Below, piece by piece: positions 17,948 through 25,855 of a stretch of 62,516 nt of DNA; the stretch's first letter is position 1; every line of letters starts with the position of its first letter. The DNA is taken from positions 1-62,516 of IMG/VR virus record IMGVR_UViG_3300019889_000015; one strand, given 5' to 3'. Position numbers and translations under genes: made by a program. Origin of the DNA: a virus. Under the pieces are notes generated by a model, which was given only the letters and a program-made list of their open reading frames with translations, did no database searches and had not been told where the DNA came from.

Positions 17948-18967
17948 ATGGCCCGGTATCCCGGCGCCACCTGGCGCCCGGTGGCCCGCTACCAGCCGGG
18001 CCAGCGGAACTGCATCTTGATGGCCGCGTACCGGCGCTACGGCCTGCACACCGCCGTCTCGTCGGCGTCGTCGCTGTACAACTACTTCGCCGTCTCCGGA
18101 CGGGCGACCAGCCACTTCTACATCCCGGCCGATGGGTCGGTCGAGCAGTACATCGACACCAAGTTCCGCTCGACCGCCCACCTGAACGGCAATCACGACA
18201 CGATCACCGTCGAGACCCAGGACATCGGCGGGCCATTCCCGAAGTGGAACACGAACGGCTCCGACGTCCCGGCCTGGACGAAACAGCAGGTCGAGGCGCT
18301 GGCCAAGCTCGGCGCTTGGCTGCACAGAACACACGGCATCCGCCTCCAGTTGTGTCCCAACAGCAAGCCGGGCTCGCTCGGATTCGCGTACCACCGTCAG
18401 GGCATCGATCCGTGGCGCGTCAGCGGCGGCGAGTTCTGGTCGAAGGCTCGCGGCAAGGTCTGCCCCGGCGACCGCCGCGTGGCCCAAATCCCGCAGATCG
18501 TCAACCGCTCCCGACAACTCGTAACGGGCGTAGCAGGAGGGGACACGGACGTGGCACTGACCAAGGCCGACATCCCGATCATCCAAGAGGCTGTCCACGG
18601 GATGAAGCTCGGACGGTCCGACAACACTGGCGGACTCGCTCTTCAGCGCGTTATGACGCTGCCGCAGCGGGCCGACGTCGCAGGCGCCATTCTTGGCGCG
18701 AAGTACAAGGAGTACGTCGATGAGAAGGGCGACGGCACTCGTGACATGCGCACGGTGGCCGACATCCTCTTCTCCACTCACGCCAACGCCCTCCAGGTGA
18801 AAGCACAGCTCGCCGGACTTACCGAGGTACTCAAGACCCTCGCGACGGGCCAGGGACTCGATGCCGATGAGCTGGTGACCCGATTCGGCGCCAAGGTCGA
18901 TGAGGTCTTCCGCGAGTTCGTCGACGAAGCGCGCGTGGAGCTGGTCGTCGACGACACGCAGGGCTAA
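17948..18967 (+). CDS. Endolysin, N-acetylmuramoyl-L-alanine amidase (amidase_2 type)
   Basis: 339 aa. Cuts the amide bond between muramic acid and the stem peptide. The N-terminal catalytic domain (about 1-185) shows the zinc ligands of the PGRP/amidase_2 fold: His34 in GLHTAVSS, His149 in FAYHRQGIDPW and Cys172 in GKVCPGDRR. A short linker leads to a helical C-terminal region (about 200-339) of unknown type that may bind the wall. No signal peptide, so export depends on the holin. Part of the lysis cluster at 17.9-20.3 kb. Confidence 0.88.
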   Translation: MARYPGATWRPVARYQPGQRNCILMAAYRRYGLHTAVSSASSLYNYFAVSGRATSHFYIPADGSVEQYIDTKFRSTAHLNGNHDTITVETQDIGGPFPKWNTNGSDVPAWTKQQVEALAKLGAWLHRTHGIRLQLCPNSKPGSLGFAYHRQGIDPWRVSGGEFWSKARGKVCPGDRRVAQIPQIVNRSRQLVTGVAGGDTDVALTKADIPIIQEAVHGMKLGRSDNTGGLALQRVMTLPQRADVAGAILGAKYKEYVDEKGDGTRDMRTVADILFSTHANALQVKAQLAGLTEVLKTLATGQGLDADELVTRFGAKVDEVFREFVDEARVELVVDDTQG

Positions 18968-18971
18968 CCCG

Positions 18972-19286
18972 GTGCCCGATGAGCCGACGATCGGCGAACT
19001 GTCCCGGCGCCTCGATCGCTTCGAGGAGCGATACGGCGCCGAACGTCGATCCGCGGACGCTCGGCATCTCGATGCGCAGGTCTACGTGGCCGAACGAAAC
19101 CATCTCCAGGCACAGCTCATGGACAACGCCGCCGATCTCGCGTCGGCGGTCGAGCGACTGCAAAGGCAGGTCGATGATCTTAAGGGCCGCCTGACGTGGG
19201 CGTGGAGGGCGGCACTCACGGGGCTCGTGTTCCCCATCCTGGTGGCCATCATCGCCGCCGCTGTCATCGCGTATCGGAGCGCCTGA
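18972..19286 (+). CDS. Coiled-coil membrane protein (XhlA-like lysis accessory)
   Basis: 104 aa from GTG at 18972. A long charged coiled coil (about 8-75, [16 protein letters not shown]) is followed by one C-terminal membrane helix ([20 protein letters not shown]). This is the layout of XhlA/haemolysin-like proteins beside phage holins. Position between amidase and holin suggests a holin partner or antiholin. Confidence 0.65.
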   Translation: MPDEPTIGELSRRLDRFEERYGAERRSADARHLDAQVYVAERNHLQAQLMDNAADLASAVERLQRQVDDLKGRLTWAWRAALTGLVFPILVAIIAAAVIAYRSA

Positions 19287-19990
19287 TGATGTCTCGGATC
19301 TACCGGAACAAGGGCTCCATCGGCTACTGGCTGGCCGTCACGGCGCTCGCTATCGGGTTCGCGGTCGTGATGTTGATCATGGTCGATCTGGCTGGTCGGA
19401 TCAACGACTCGGAGAAGACGTCGGACGCCCGGCAGGAAGCGATCAACCTGCTGGCCGAAGATGTGCGCACGCTCCGACAGCAGGTCACGGACACCGGGGA
19501 GACGCCCGCCGTCCCGGAACCTGAGGAGCGGGTCGACGACCTACCGGACGTCCAGGTGCAGCCTGGACCGCCCGGCGAGCGCGGACCCGCCGGTCCGCCC
19601 GGACTCGTCGGGCTGCCCGGCCAACCGGGCGTCGACGGCGCTCCGGGTCCGATTGGGCCTTCCGGCGAGCCGGGTCTACCAGGCCCCGGTGGAGAGCCGG
19701 GAACCGATGGAGTCGACGGCGAGCCTGGTGCGCCGGGAACTGATGGCGTCGACGGAGAGCCAGGCCCGGCAGGTCCACAAGGCGAACCTGGTCCAGCAGG
19801 ACCGCAGGGCGAGCCCGGACCGCAGGGCGAGCCCGGACCGCAGGGCGAGCCCGGAACAGACGGCGATCCCGGTGTCGACGGTGAACCGCCCGCGTCGTGG
19901 ACCTTCACCTATCTGGCGTTCACCTACGTCTGCGAGCGGACCGAGCCGTTCGATCCAGCCAACCCCACCTACACGTGTTCGGTGGTCTGA
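19286..19990 (+). CDS. Membrane-anchored collagen-like protein
   Basis: 234 aa, TGATG-coupled to the previous gene. One N-terminal membrane helix (about 12-36), a short helical stretch, then about 40 Gly-X-Y triplets (about 92-208) and a C-terminal segment with two Cys. The DNA contains tandem 18-bp units from about 19808. Phage collagen-like proteins are usually fibres; an N-terminal anchor inside the lysis cluster suggests a membrane role, for example a spanin-like or holin-tethered rod. Function unknown. Confidence 0.75.
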   Translation: MMSRIYRNKGSIGYWLAVTALAIGFAVVMLIMVDLAGRINDSEKTSDARQEAINLLAEDVRTLRQQVTDTGETPAVPEPEERVDDLPDVQVQPGPPGERGPAGPPGLVGLPGQPGVDGAPGPIGPSGEPGLPGPGGEPGTDGVDGEPGAPGTDGVDGEPGPAGPQGEPGPAGPQGEPGPQGEPGPQGEPGTDGDPGVDGEPPASWTFTYLAFTYVCERTEPFDPANPTYTCSVV

Positions 19991-20044
19991 CATGCCTATT
20001 CGCGCGCTCGTCGTCAAACCCGCACCGCCAAGGGAGACACCACC

Positions 20045-20257
20045 ATGCGCAAGTTCATCCGCGCCACCGCGATCCGAGCAATCAAGACGATCGCACAGAC
20101 CGCAATCGCGCTCATCGGCACCACGGCAGTCGTCCTACCCGACGTCGACTGGCAGGTCGTCGGCTCCGGTGCCGGACTCGCCGGAATCCTCTCCGTCCTG
20201 ACGTCGATCGTGGGCGGACTCCCCGAAGCTGAACGACCGGCCGTCACGCCCAACTGA
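20045..20257 (+). CDS. Holin (r1t-like)
   Basis: 70 aa. Small membrane protein with two hydrophobic stretches: TIAQTAIALIGTTAVVL and VVGSGAGLAGILSVLTSIVG. Matches the size and pattern of r1t-type holins. The final tail (GLPEAERPAVTPN) is hydrophilic. It makes membrane holes to release the amidase. Confidence 0.8.
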   Translation: MRKFIRATAIRAIKTIAQTAIALIGTTAVVLPDVDWQVVGSGAGLAGILSVLTSIVGGLPEAERPAVTPN

Positions 20258-20288
20258 CCAAACCGCACGACCATAGGGAGGGCGGCTG

Positions 20289-21140
20289 ATGGCCGACCGT
20301 AGGTATGCAGGCACGCCTGCTGACTTCGCAATGGCCCTCGGGGCCGTCACTGGGCTGGTCGACGAGGCCGGGGACCCGATCGTCGATCCGGAGCCGCCGG
20401 GCGACCCCCTGCTTGGGTGGCCGGTGGTTATCCCGACCCTGCCCCAGGTGTTCGACGTCTACGACATCGACTCCAACCCCCTGGCCGACCTGCTCGATCA
20501 CACCGGCACGCCAGCGACGACGATCTCGTCGTCGTCCGTCTGGGAGACCGCCGGGCAGATATTCACGTTCACGGTCAACGACGCGCCGGACGGCGACGTC
20601 TACATCGTCGGCCAAGGGGGCGTGCCGTTCACCGACCCGACGTTCCGGCTCACCCCGATGTCGGACGAGATCTTCGACCGGCTCGTCGAGCTGGAAGCGT
20701 TCCGGGCACTGTTCGACGAGACCATCTGGCCACCGACCGCTGGCTTCACCTGGATCTGGGACGACGTTGACCTGAAGTTCAAGCCCGCCGACCCCGGCGA
20801 TGCCGTGTCGCCCGTCTCGTCGGTCAATGGCCAAACCGGCGTCGTAGTGCTCACTGCGGCCGACGTGGGCGCCGCACTGGCTGCCCACTCCCACGCGGGC
20901 TCGGCGATCACGTCCGGCACGGTCGACGTCGCCCGGCTGCCGGTGGGCGACGGCTCCTCACAAGTCGCGGCCGGTAACCACACCCACGCCCTAGCCAGCA
21001 TCAGCGGCCTTCAGACCGCGCTGGACGCCAAGGTGAACGTCGCCGACGTCGCAAAAGTGTGGCCGGTCATCGACCACGACGACCCGACGCCGGTCGGCGC
21101 CGTCACCGGGGACATCATCGTGAGGCGACTGGCGCCGTGA
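20289..21140 (+). CDS. Minor tail/fibre protein
   Basis: 283 aa, ATG with AGGGAGG upstream. The N-terminal domain is beta-rich (VFDVYDIDSNPLADLLD). The C-terminal third has fibre-shaft signatures SVNGQTGVVVLTAADVGAAL and NHTHALASISGLQTALDAK, typical of trimeric tail fibre tips. Coupled to the next gene by GTGA. Confidence 0.72.
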   Translation: MADRRYAGTPADFAMALGAVTGLVDEAGDPIVDPEPPGDPLLGWPVVIPTLPQVFDVYDIDSNPLADLLDHTGTPATTISSSSVWETAGQIFTFTVNDAPDGDVYIVGQGGVPFTDPTFRLTPMSDEIFDRLVELEAFRALFDETIWPPTAGFTWIWDDVDLKFKPADPGDAVSPVSSVNGQTGVVVLTAADVGAALAAHSHAGSAITSGTVDVARLPVGDGSSQVAAGNHTHALASISGLQTALDAKVNVADVAKVWPVIDHDDPTPVGAVTGDIIVRRLAP

Positions 21141-22639
21141 CGATCACCCGCTTCGATGGCGTCGCGCTCCCCGCCGGGTGGACAGCCGTCGCGCCGACCG
21201 GCTCCACGGTCACCGTCGCCAACGGGTACTGCGAGCTGGCGATCGCCGCGTCGCAGGACATGGACTCGCTCTCCAGCAGCGTTACCGCGCCGGAGGGGCC
21301 ATACATCTGGACGGCGGTCAGCGGCAATTTCGACTACGCGGTGTCGCTCGCCGAGGAGTCCATCAACCTCACCAACCAGGGCCTCGATCTACTCGGGCTG
21401 AACTCGGGCACGATGCAAGCGGTTCGTGTCGCCTGCTACTGCGCTGATCAGTCCGGGTCGTTCCGTGGCGACCGGAACTTCTTCGCCTTCCATCGCTGGG
21501 GCACCACCAATGTGTCCGGCACGCGGGCCAACGTCACCACCACCGACACTCTGGGCACGGTCCTGTACGGCGGTCCCGGCTGGCTCCGGCTGGCCTACGA
21601 CCAGCCCACCACGACGTACACGTACAAGGCCTCGATGGACGGCCGGACCTGGTTCCAGATCGCCCAGTGGACATCGCTGGCACCTGTCAACAGGTTCGCC
21701 ATCCACGCCACCGCCACCCCATCCGGCGCCGATGGCCGAGTCCAGCGAATCGCGCTCGTCGTCGACATGACCGGTCGTGGCGACGATGCCACCGAAGCGG
21801 CTCCGCCGGTCGGCAGGTCGACCGTCGAGTCGACCGACTTCGCCGCAGGCACGCTCCCGGCGTGGCTGACGACGGAGGTCGCCAACGGCGGTGCCGTAAG
21901 CACCGACGTCACCGGAGTCACGATCTCGCTGGATCGAAGCCAGGTGGGCAGCAAGGCATGGCTGCTCGGCCCCGACACCCTCAGCCCCGACCACGGCATC
22001 TTGATCAAGTATCAGGTGGCCGAGAACGGTTACACGAACGCTTTCTGGGTGCCGACCATCCGAGCCGAGGCCACTACGGACATTGCGGGCGCCCGGACAC
22101 CGGACGACAAGTTCGGCGCCGGGACCTCGATGCTGTTCGAGCTGGCTGCCCGCGACGATGACGTGGCCGGGCAGATCATCCGGCTGCTGCGCCGGTCACC
22201 CATCGCCGAGACCGAGACGCAGACCGGCACCCGCGAGTTCGACGGCTACACGATGCTGATCGAGAACCTGGCCGGAGAGGTCACCACAGTCGGAAAGCCC
22301 GTCACCTGGATGCGCCTGGAAGCCATCGGCGACGTGGTGCGCGGGCGGCTCTGGTACGACGGCAGCCCCGAGCCGTCGTCGTGGCAGTACCAGGTGTCCG
22401 ACGACATGCGGCGGGGCACGCAGGCAGCCTTCACCATCGCCCACAACGACACCGTGACCGGCAGCGGCAGCGCCTCTATGAAGTTGTCCTACATCGAGAT
22501 CTACGAACTCGCCGAGGTCACCGATTCCGAGCCGGTCAACGTCTTCGCCCTCGACGAGGTAGCGGTCGAGGAGCCGGTCGACATGCTCGTCCTCGTCGAC
22601 GGCATCGAGCGTCCGCTGAACGTCTCCGTGGCCACCTGA
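21137..22639 (+). CDS. Minor tail protein with two lectin-like (ConA/LamG-type) domains
   Basis: 500 aa from GTG at 21137. Two repeats of a concanavalin-like sandwich are suggested: residues about 1-215 (YTYKASMDGRTWFQIAQW) and about 225-450. This fold binds sugars, so a role in recognising wall polysaccharide is likely. Family assignment is by pattern only. Confidence 0.65.
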   Translation: MTITRFDGVALPAGWTAVAPTGSTVTVANGYCELAIAASQDMDSLSSSVTAPEGPYIWTAVSGNFDYAVSLAEESINLTNQGLDLLGLNSGTMQAVRVACYCADQSGSFRGDRNFFAFHRWGTTNVSGTRANVTTTDTLGTVLYGGPGWLRLAYDQPTTTYTYKASMDGRTWFQIAQWTSLAPVNRFAIHATATPSGADGRVQRIALVVDMTGRGDDATEAAPPVGRSTVESTDFAAGTLPAWLTTEVANGGAVSTDVTGVTISLDRSQVGSKAWLLGPDTLSPDHGILIKYQVAENGYTNAFWVPTIRAEATTDIAGARTPDDKFGAGTSMLFELAARDDDVAGQIIRLLRRSPIAETETQTGTREFDGYTMLIENLAGEVTTVGKPVTWMRLEAIGDVVRGRLWYDGSPEPSSWQYQVSDDMRRGTQAAFTIAHNDTVTGSGSASMKLSYIEIYELAEVTDSEPVNVFALDEVAVEEPVDMLVLVDGIERPLNVSVAT

Positions 22640-22705
22640 GCCTCCTCCTTCTCCGCCCCACCGGCTGGTGGGCGGTGTTCCGCGCGCTCACCGTAAGGAG
22701 CCAGC

Positions 22706-23035
22706 ATGGCCTTCCTCGAAGACGTCATCGACAAGATCACTCCCGACATCGTGTCCATCGGGCTGGCCGATGGACCGACCGCAGGCGACGAGATCACTGG
22801 CGGCAGCTACGCCGCGCTGGCCCCGACCTACGGCGCCGCCGCAGCCGGTGAAGCTGACATCACCGCGACGCTGGAGTTCAGCGGCCCGGCCAATGGTGGA
22901 CCGGTCACTCACCTCATCTGGCGCAAGGCGTCGGGCGTGTGGGTGATCCGGCCCGCCACAGCTCCGGTGAGCTTCAACAGCGACGGTCGCCTGGACCTGA
23001 CGTCCGCGCCCGTCACGGCGGCGTTCCCGGCCTGA
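22706..23035 (+). CDS. Small tail-fibre-region protein
   Basis: 109 aa, ATG with AAGGAG upstream. Beta-rich, starting MAFLEDVIDKITPDIVSIGL and ending LTSAPVTAAFPA. I recall similar short proteins beside fibre genes in actinophages. Likely structural; exact role unknown. Confidence 0.58.
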   Translation: MAFLEDVIDKITPDIVSIGLADGPTAGDEITGGSYAALAPTYGAAAAGEADITATLEFSGPANGGPVTHLIWRKASGVWVIRPATAPVSFNSDGRLDLTSAPVTAAFPA

Positions 23036-23037
23036 CC

Positions 23038-24189
23038 GTGGCACTGGAGACGTATAACGGGCGAACCGGGGCTGGGCTCGGCCCTGACCAAGCCTGGACG
23101 ACGGCCCAGGCCGGATACGTCACCGGCAGCAACACGGCTGGAATCAACACTGCCAGCGTCGAGGCCGTCGAGCGGATGGAGGTCGATCTCGGTTCGGACG
23201 ACATGTCCGTCGAGATCGTCTTCGCCGATACTCCGTCGGCTGGTTACGGCGACGTTGGTATCTGCATGCGCCAGGCGGCGTCGTCCGTGGTCTCCCCGGC
23301 TCGGTACTGCGTCAAGCGCGGCTCGACCGGCGGGTTCCTCACCGGCTTCTACCAGATCCGGCGATACAACGGTGGCGGCATCAGCGATTTCGTCTACCTC
23401 GTCAACACCACCGCACTAGTGTTCAGCGGCGCGACCGAGGTCTTCCGGGTCGAGGTCGAGGGATCGACCATCAGGGTTTACCAGAACAGCTCGCTGATCA
23501 ACACCATCGTCGACAGCGCTCCTGCGGCGATCACCACTGGTCACTACGCCGGGATCGACGGCTTCCGCTCCAACCTGAACGCGAGCACCACCGTCCGCGT
23601 CGACACGTTCGAGGCCGAACTGATCGGTGGTGGCCCGGCACCGGTCGACGAGATCACCGGCTCGCTGGCCCTGGAGATCGACCTGTCGGGCGCCCTCGAT
23701 GCCCCCACGGCCATCGTGCCGGGCCTGGTCGGAGCGCTGGGGCTTCTCGTAGACCTCGGCGGCATCCTGGACGCCCCGATCGCCTCCGTGCCCTCCGTGA
23801 CGGCAAATCTGCCTCTGAACGTCGACCTCGGAGGCAGTCTCGACCCGCCGACCGCTTCAGTGCCGTCACTGACGGGCGATCTCGCCTTCGAGGTCGACCT
23901 GACCGGCGACGTGTCCGGCCCCGGCGTGACCGTGCCCTCAGTGGCTGGCGCCCTGTCGCTGACGTTGACTCTGGCGGGCGCCCTCGTCGCCCCCACGGCG
24001 ACGGTCGGCGAGCTGTCCGGCGCACTGGCCCTGATCGTCGACCTCGACGGCTTCCTGACCGACCTGGGCGTGATCAGCGCGCCCAACCGGTACATCGTCC
24101 AGCCGGAGACCCGCGCCCTGATCGTGCAACCGGAGAGCCGCGCCGTGAACGTCCCGCCCGAGAGTCATCGCCAGGAGGCCACGTCGTGA
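23038..24189 (+). CDS. Tail protein with six 24-residue tandem repeats
   Basis: 383 aa from GTG at 23038. Residues about 1-200 look like a ConA-like carbohydrate-binding domain. Residues 208-351 are six tandem 24-residue units, then short repeats of the type IVQPESRA close the protein. Probably a fibre or adhesin with an extended repeat stalk. Overlaps the next gene by GTGA. Confidence 0.65.
   Translation: MALETYNGRTGAGLGPDQAWTTAQAGYVTGSNTAGINTASVEAVERMEVDLGSDDMSVEIVFADTPSAGYGDVGICMRQAASSVVSPARYCVKRGSTGGFLTGFYQIRRYNGGGISDFVYLVNTTALVFSGATEVFRVEVEGSTIRVYQNSSLINTIVDSAPAAITTGHYAGIDGFRSNLNASTTVRVDTFEAELIGGGPAPVDEITGSLALEIDLSGALDAPTAIVPGLVGALGLLVDLGGILDAPIASVPSVTANLPLNVDLGGSLDPPTASVPSLTGDLAFEVDLTGDVSGPGVTVPSVAGALSLTLTLAGALVAPTATVGELSGALALIVDLDGFLTDLGVISAPNRYIVQPETRALIVQPESRAVNVPPESHRQEATS
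23659..24090 (+). repeat. Six in-frame 72-bp repeats coding 24-residue units
   Basis: Unit pattern: G-x-L-x-L-x-V-D-L-x-G-x-L-x-A-P-x-A-x-V-P-x-x-x. Boundaries fall exactly every 72 bp from the GGC at 23659 to the CGG at 24088. The protein repeat is clearer than the DNA repeat, so the array is old or under selection for protein shape. Confidence 0.8.
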
Positions 24190-24482
24190 GCACATACGTC
24201 CATGACAGCGATGCCGTCCTGCCGTACGAGTGGGACTGGTCCGAGTGGCTGGCCAACGAAGGCGCCGACACGCTCACGATGGTGGGCGTCACCGTCGTCG
24301 GCAGTCCGGCCGACATCCTCACCATCGGCGCACCGACTCAGCCGGAGCCCGGCGTTGTCCGGGCCATGATCGGCCCGGCGGTCGACGACGAGTGTCGCGA
24401 CGCTCAGATCACCTGCCACATCGAGACGGCCGGTGGTCGCAAGGACGACCGGACGATCGCGATCAAGATCCGTAACAGATGA
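24186..24482 (+). CDS. Small fibre-adaptor-like protein, end of late operon
   Basis: 98 aa, GTG overlapping the previous stop. Beta-rich Ig-like chain (YEWDWSEWLANEGADTLTMV, then AQITCHIETAGGRKDDRTIAI). The DWSEWL-type start recalls the phage fibre-tail adaptor (Gp77-like) family; this is a recollection, not a search result. Last gene before the late terminator. Confidence 0.6.
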   Translation: MSTYVHDSDAVLPYEWDWSEWLANEGADTLTMVGVTVVGSPADILTIGAPTQPEPGVVRAMIGPAVDDECRDAQITCHIETAGGRKDDRTIAIKIRNR

Positions 24483-24586
24483 GTGTTTCCGTTCGTGTTG
24501 CAGTGTCCGATAACCGGCACCTACATTCGGAATAGTTCGCCCCCGGACTCCAGCCAGCCCGCCCTAGGGGACGGACACCAGGGAAG

Positions 24587-24644
24587 CCGGGCGAGCGTCA
24601 AACCCGACATGGCCCCCCGTGTGCAGGGAACGGCGCTCGCCCGG
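24587..24644 (+). ncRNA. Large hairpin in the post-late-operon gap, possible small RNA
   Basis: Perfect 11-bp stem CCGGGCGAGCG (24587-24597) with CGCTCGCCCGG (24634-24644), loop 36 nt. A possible rightward promoter (TTGCAG, 18 nt, TACATT at about 24499-24528) lies before it and a terminator follows at 24721-24765. The whole gap 24483-24845 holds no rightward gene. RNA status is a guess. Confidence 0.3.
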
Positions 24645-24720
24645 TCACACTCGTGTATGGTTCTGTCTCGACATCTCTTTGCGTCTTGGCTCGTCCTCGC
24701 GCTCGGTTGGGGGATGTCAG

Positions 24721-24765
24721 AACGGCCCTTCCCGGTATCATTCGATACCAACGGGAAGGGCCGTT
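24721..24765 (+). terminator. Late-operon terminator
   Basis: 14-bp stem AACGGCCCTTCCCG (24721-24734) with CGGGAAGGGCCGTT (24752-24765), topped by an inner GTATC/GATAC stem and followed by TTCT. A classic intrinsic terminator ending the virion and lysis genes, placed where the leftward accessory genes also end. Confidence 0.85.
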
Positions 24766-24845
24766 TTCTGCGTTTATGACCTAGATTGAATTGGCCCGGC
24801 CCCAATGACGTCGGGGTGCGCACGACGTCGCTGGGGCCGGGTGTC

Positions 24846-24950
24846 TCATCTTGCGATAGTCCCGAGTACGACCGTTGCCAACATCAGAGCGAATAGGGCG
24901 TAGGTGCTGAAGATCGCATCCCGTCGCTCACTGCGAGTCGGTCTGGGCAT
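24846..24950 (-). CDS. 34-residue single-pass membrane microprotein
   Basis: Short reading MPRPTRSERRDAIFS... ending at TGA, with GGAGG upstream of the ATG. A basic N-terminus followed by one membrane helix (TYALFALMLATVVLGTIA). It lies 15 nt after the stop of the DUF397-like gene, so it is the last gene of that leftward operon. Function unknown. Confidence 0.55.
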   Translation of the reverse strand: MPRPTRSERRDAIFSTYALFALMLATVVLGTIAR

Positions 24951-24965
24951 CGCTTGCCTCCAGGG

Positions 24966-25322
24966 CTAGACCGACAGGGACTCCATGCGTCGACGCTGAA
25001 TCACGTTGGGCAGTTTGAAGTCCCCATGGGTGCAGCCCCGGAGGAACATCGTCCACTCGTCGGCGTCATAACGAAGATCACCGATCCGGTACCCGTCCGC
25101 CTCCGGGAGGATGTCGTGTGCGGAGTTGCAGAACTGGCGGAACTCCCGCAGAGTGAACCGCTCGACCGGCGAGGCGTCACCGAGCTTGGAGTCAAGCAAC
25201 TCGACAACATCCTGGCGGCGCCGTAGCAGGCCCACGCGCTTGGGCACGTATCGCACGACCACACATTGTGGCTTGTCGGCTGCGCAGAACGACGAGATGG
25301 TCTTCCTGTTGGGCTGAAGCAC
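24966..25322 (-). CDS. DUF397-like protein
   Basis: 118 aa, GTG start with GAGGGGAA upstream. Residues about 10-70 follow the DUF397 pattern: S-S then QCVVVRYV, then ELLDSKLG, then VERFTLREFRQFC. A second tail-like copy, YDADEWTMFLRGCTHGDF, sits near 86-103. DUF397 proteins are actinobacterial and usually pair with XRE regulators (WhiJ-type systems). No XRE gene is adjacent here; the nearest is the phage repressor at 41.3 kb. Could act as a decoy partner of host regulators. Confidence 0.5.
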   Translation of the reverse strand: MLQPNRKTISSFCAADKPQCVVVRYVPKRVGLLRRRQDVVELLDSKLGDASPVERFTLREFRQFCNSAHDILPEADGYRIGDLRYDADEWTMFLRGCTHGDFKLPNVIQRRRMESLSV

Positions 25323-25363
25323 TGTTCCATTCCCCTCTAGTTAGTGCCTGGATGGGTAGCGGA

Positions 25364-25437
25364 GGCGGTGCTGTCGAGTCTCCGATCCCCCTGACGATTG
25401 CTCGCCAGATCGGGGACTCTGGGGTGGCAGCACCGCC
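25364..25437 (-). promoter_or_regulatory. Long two-part stem-loop upstream of the DUF397-like gene
   Basis: Outer stem GGCGGTGCTG (25364-25373) with CAGCACCGCC (25428-25437); inner stem AGTCTCCGATC (25377-25387) with GATCGGGGACT (25408-25418), 10 of 11 paired. Fills most of the 167-nt gap between two leftward genes. Could be a terminator, attenuator or structured leader. Confidence 0.5.
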
Positions 25438-25489
25438 GCCACGTACCGATGAACCTACAGCCGACCATGACACCTGTCTAGCAACTCGA

Positions 25490-25855
25490 TCATGTTTTGT
25501 GCGTGTTGGGGTATCCTCCCCCAGATCCTCCCGGCGGATGAAAGAGGAGCGACTGGCCTGGGAAGATGCAATCCACGTCGATATGCAGGATGCCCCGCTC
25601 GATCGGAATTCGTTCGCCATCCTCGTCGACGGCCAGGAACTTGTCCCGATGCGACGTCTCGACCAGCAGAAACGGCTGAACGGTGCCGTCCTCGAATCGA
25701 ACGGTCCCGCGCGTCGGCCGATCGGGTAGTCCTTGCTTGCGTGCTCGTCGGCGAACCCTGCGGGTAGAGAGCCACGGATGGATGATCTTCAGCCACCAGT
25801 AGGTGTAAACCATCCCGCTGAACATCCCCAGGACCCAGGAAAGATTGCTGCTCAT
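25490..25855 (-). CDS. Membrane protein, unknown
   Basis: 121 aa from the ATG at 25855, which overlaps the stop of the upstream gene. An N-terminal membrane helix (WVLGMFSGMVYTYWWLKIIH), then a very basic loop (STRRVRRRARKQG) and a beta-rich cytoplasmic domain (GTVRFEDGTVQPFLLVET). The positive residues after the helix suggest the C-terminal domain is inside. No recognised family. Confidence 0.65.
   Translation of the reverse strand: MSSNLSWVLGMFSGMVYTYWWLKIIHPWLSTRRVRRRARKQGLPDRPTRGTVRFEDGTVQPFLLVETSHRDKFLAVDEDGERIPIERGILHIDVDCIFPGQSLLFHPPGGSGGGYPNTHKT

Noticed and set aside
19324-19908. Leftward Gly/Pro/Ser repeat protein opposite the collagen-like gene
   Set aside because: The complement of Gly-X-Y codons again gives Gly/Pro-rich text. 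The forward gene has the start signal, membrane anchor and coupling.
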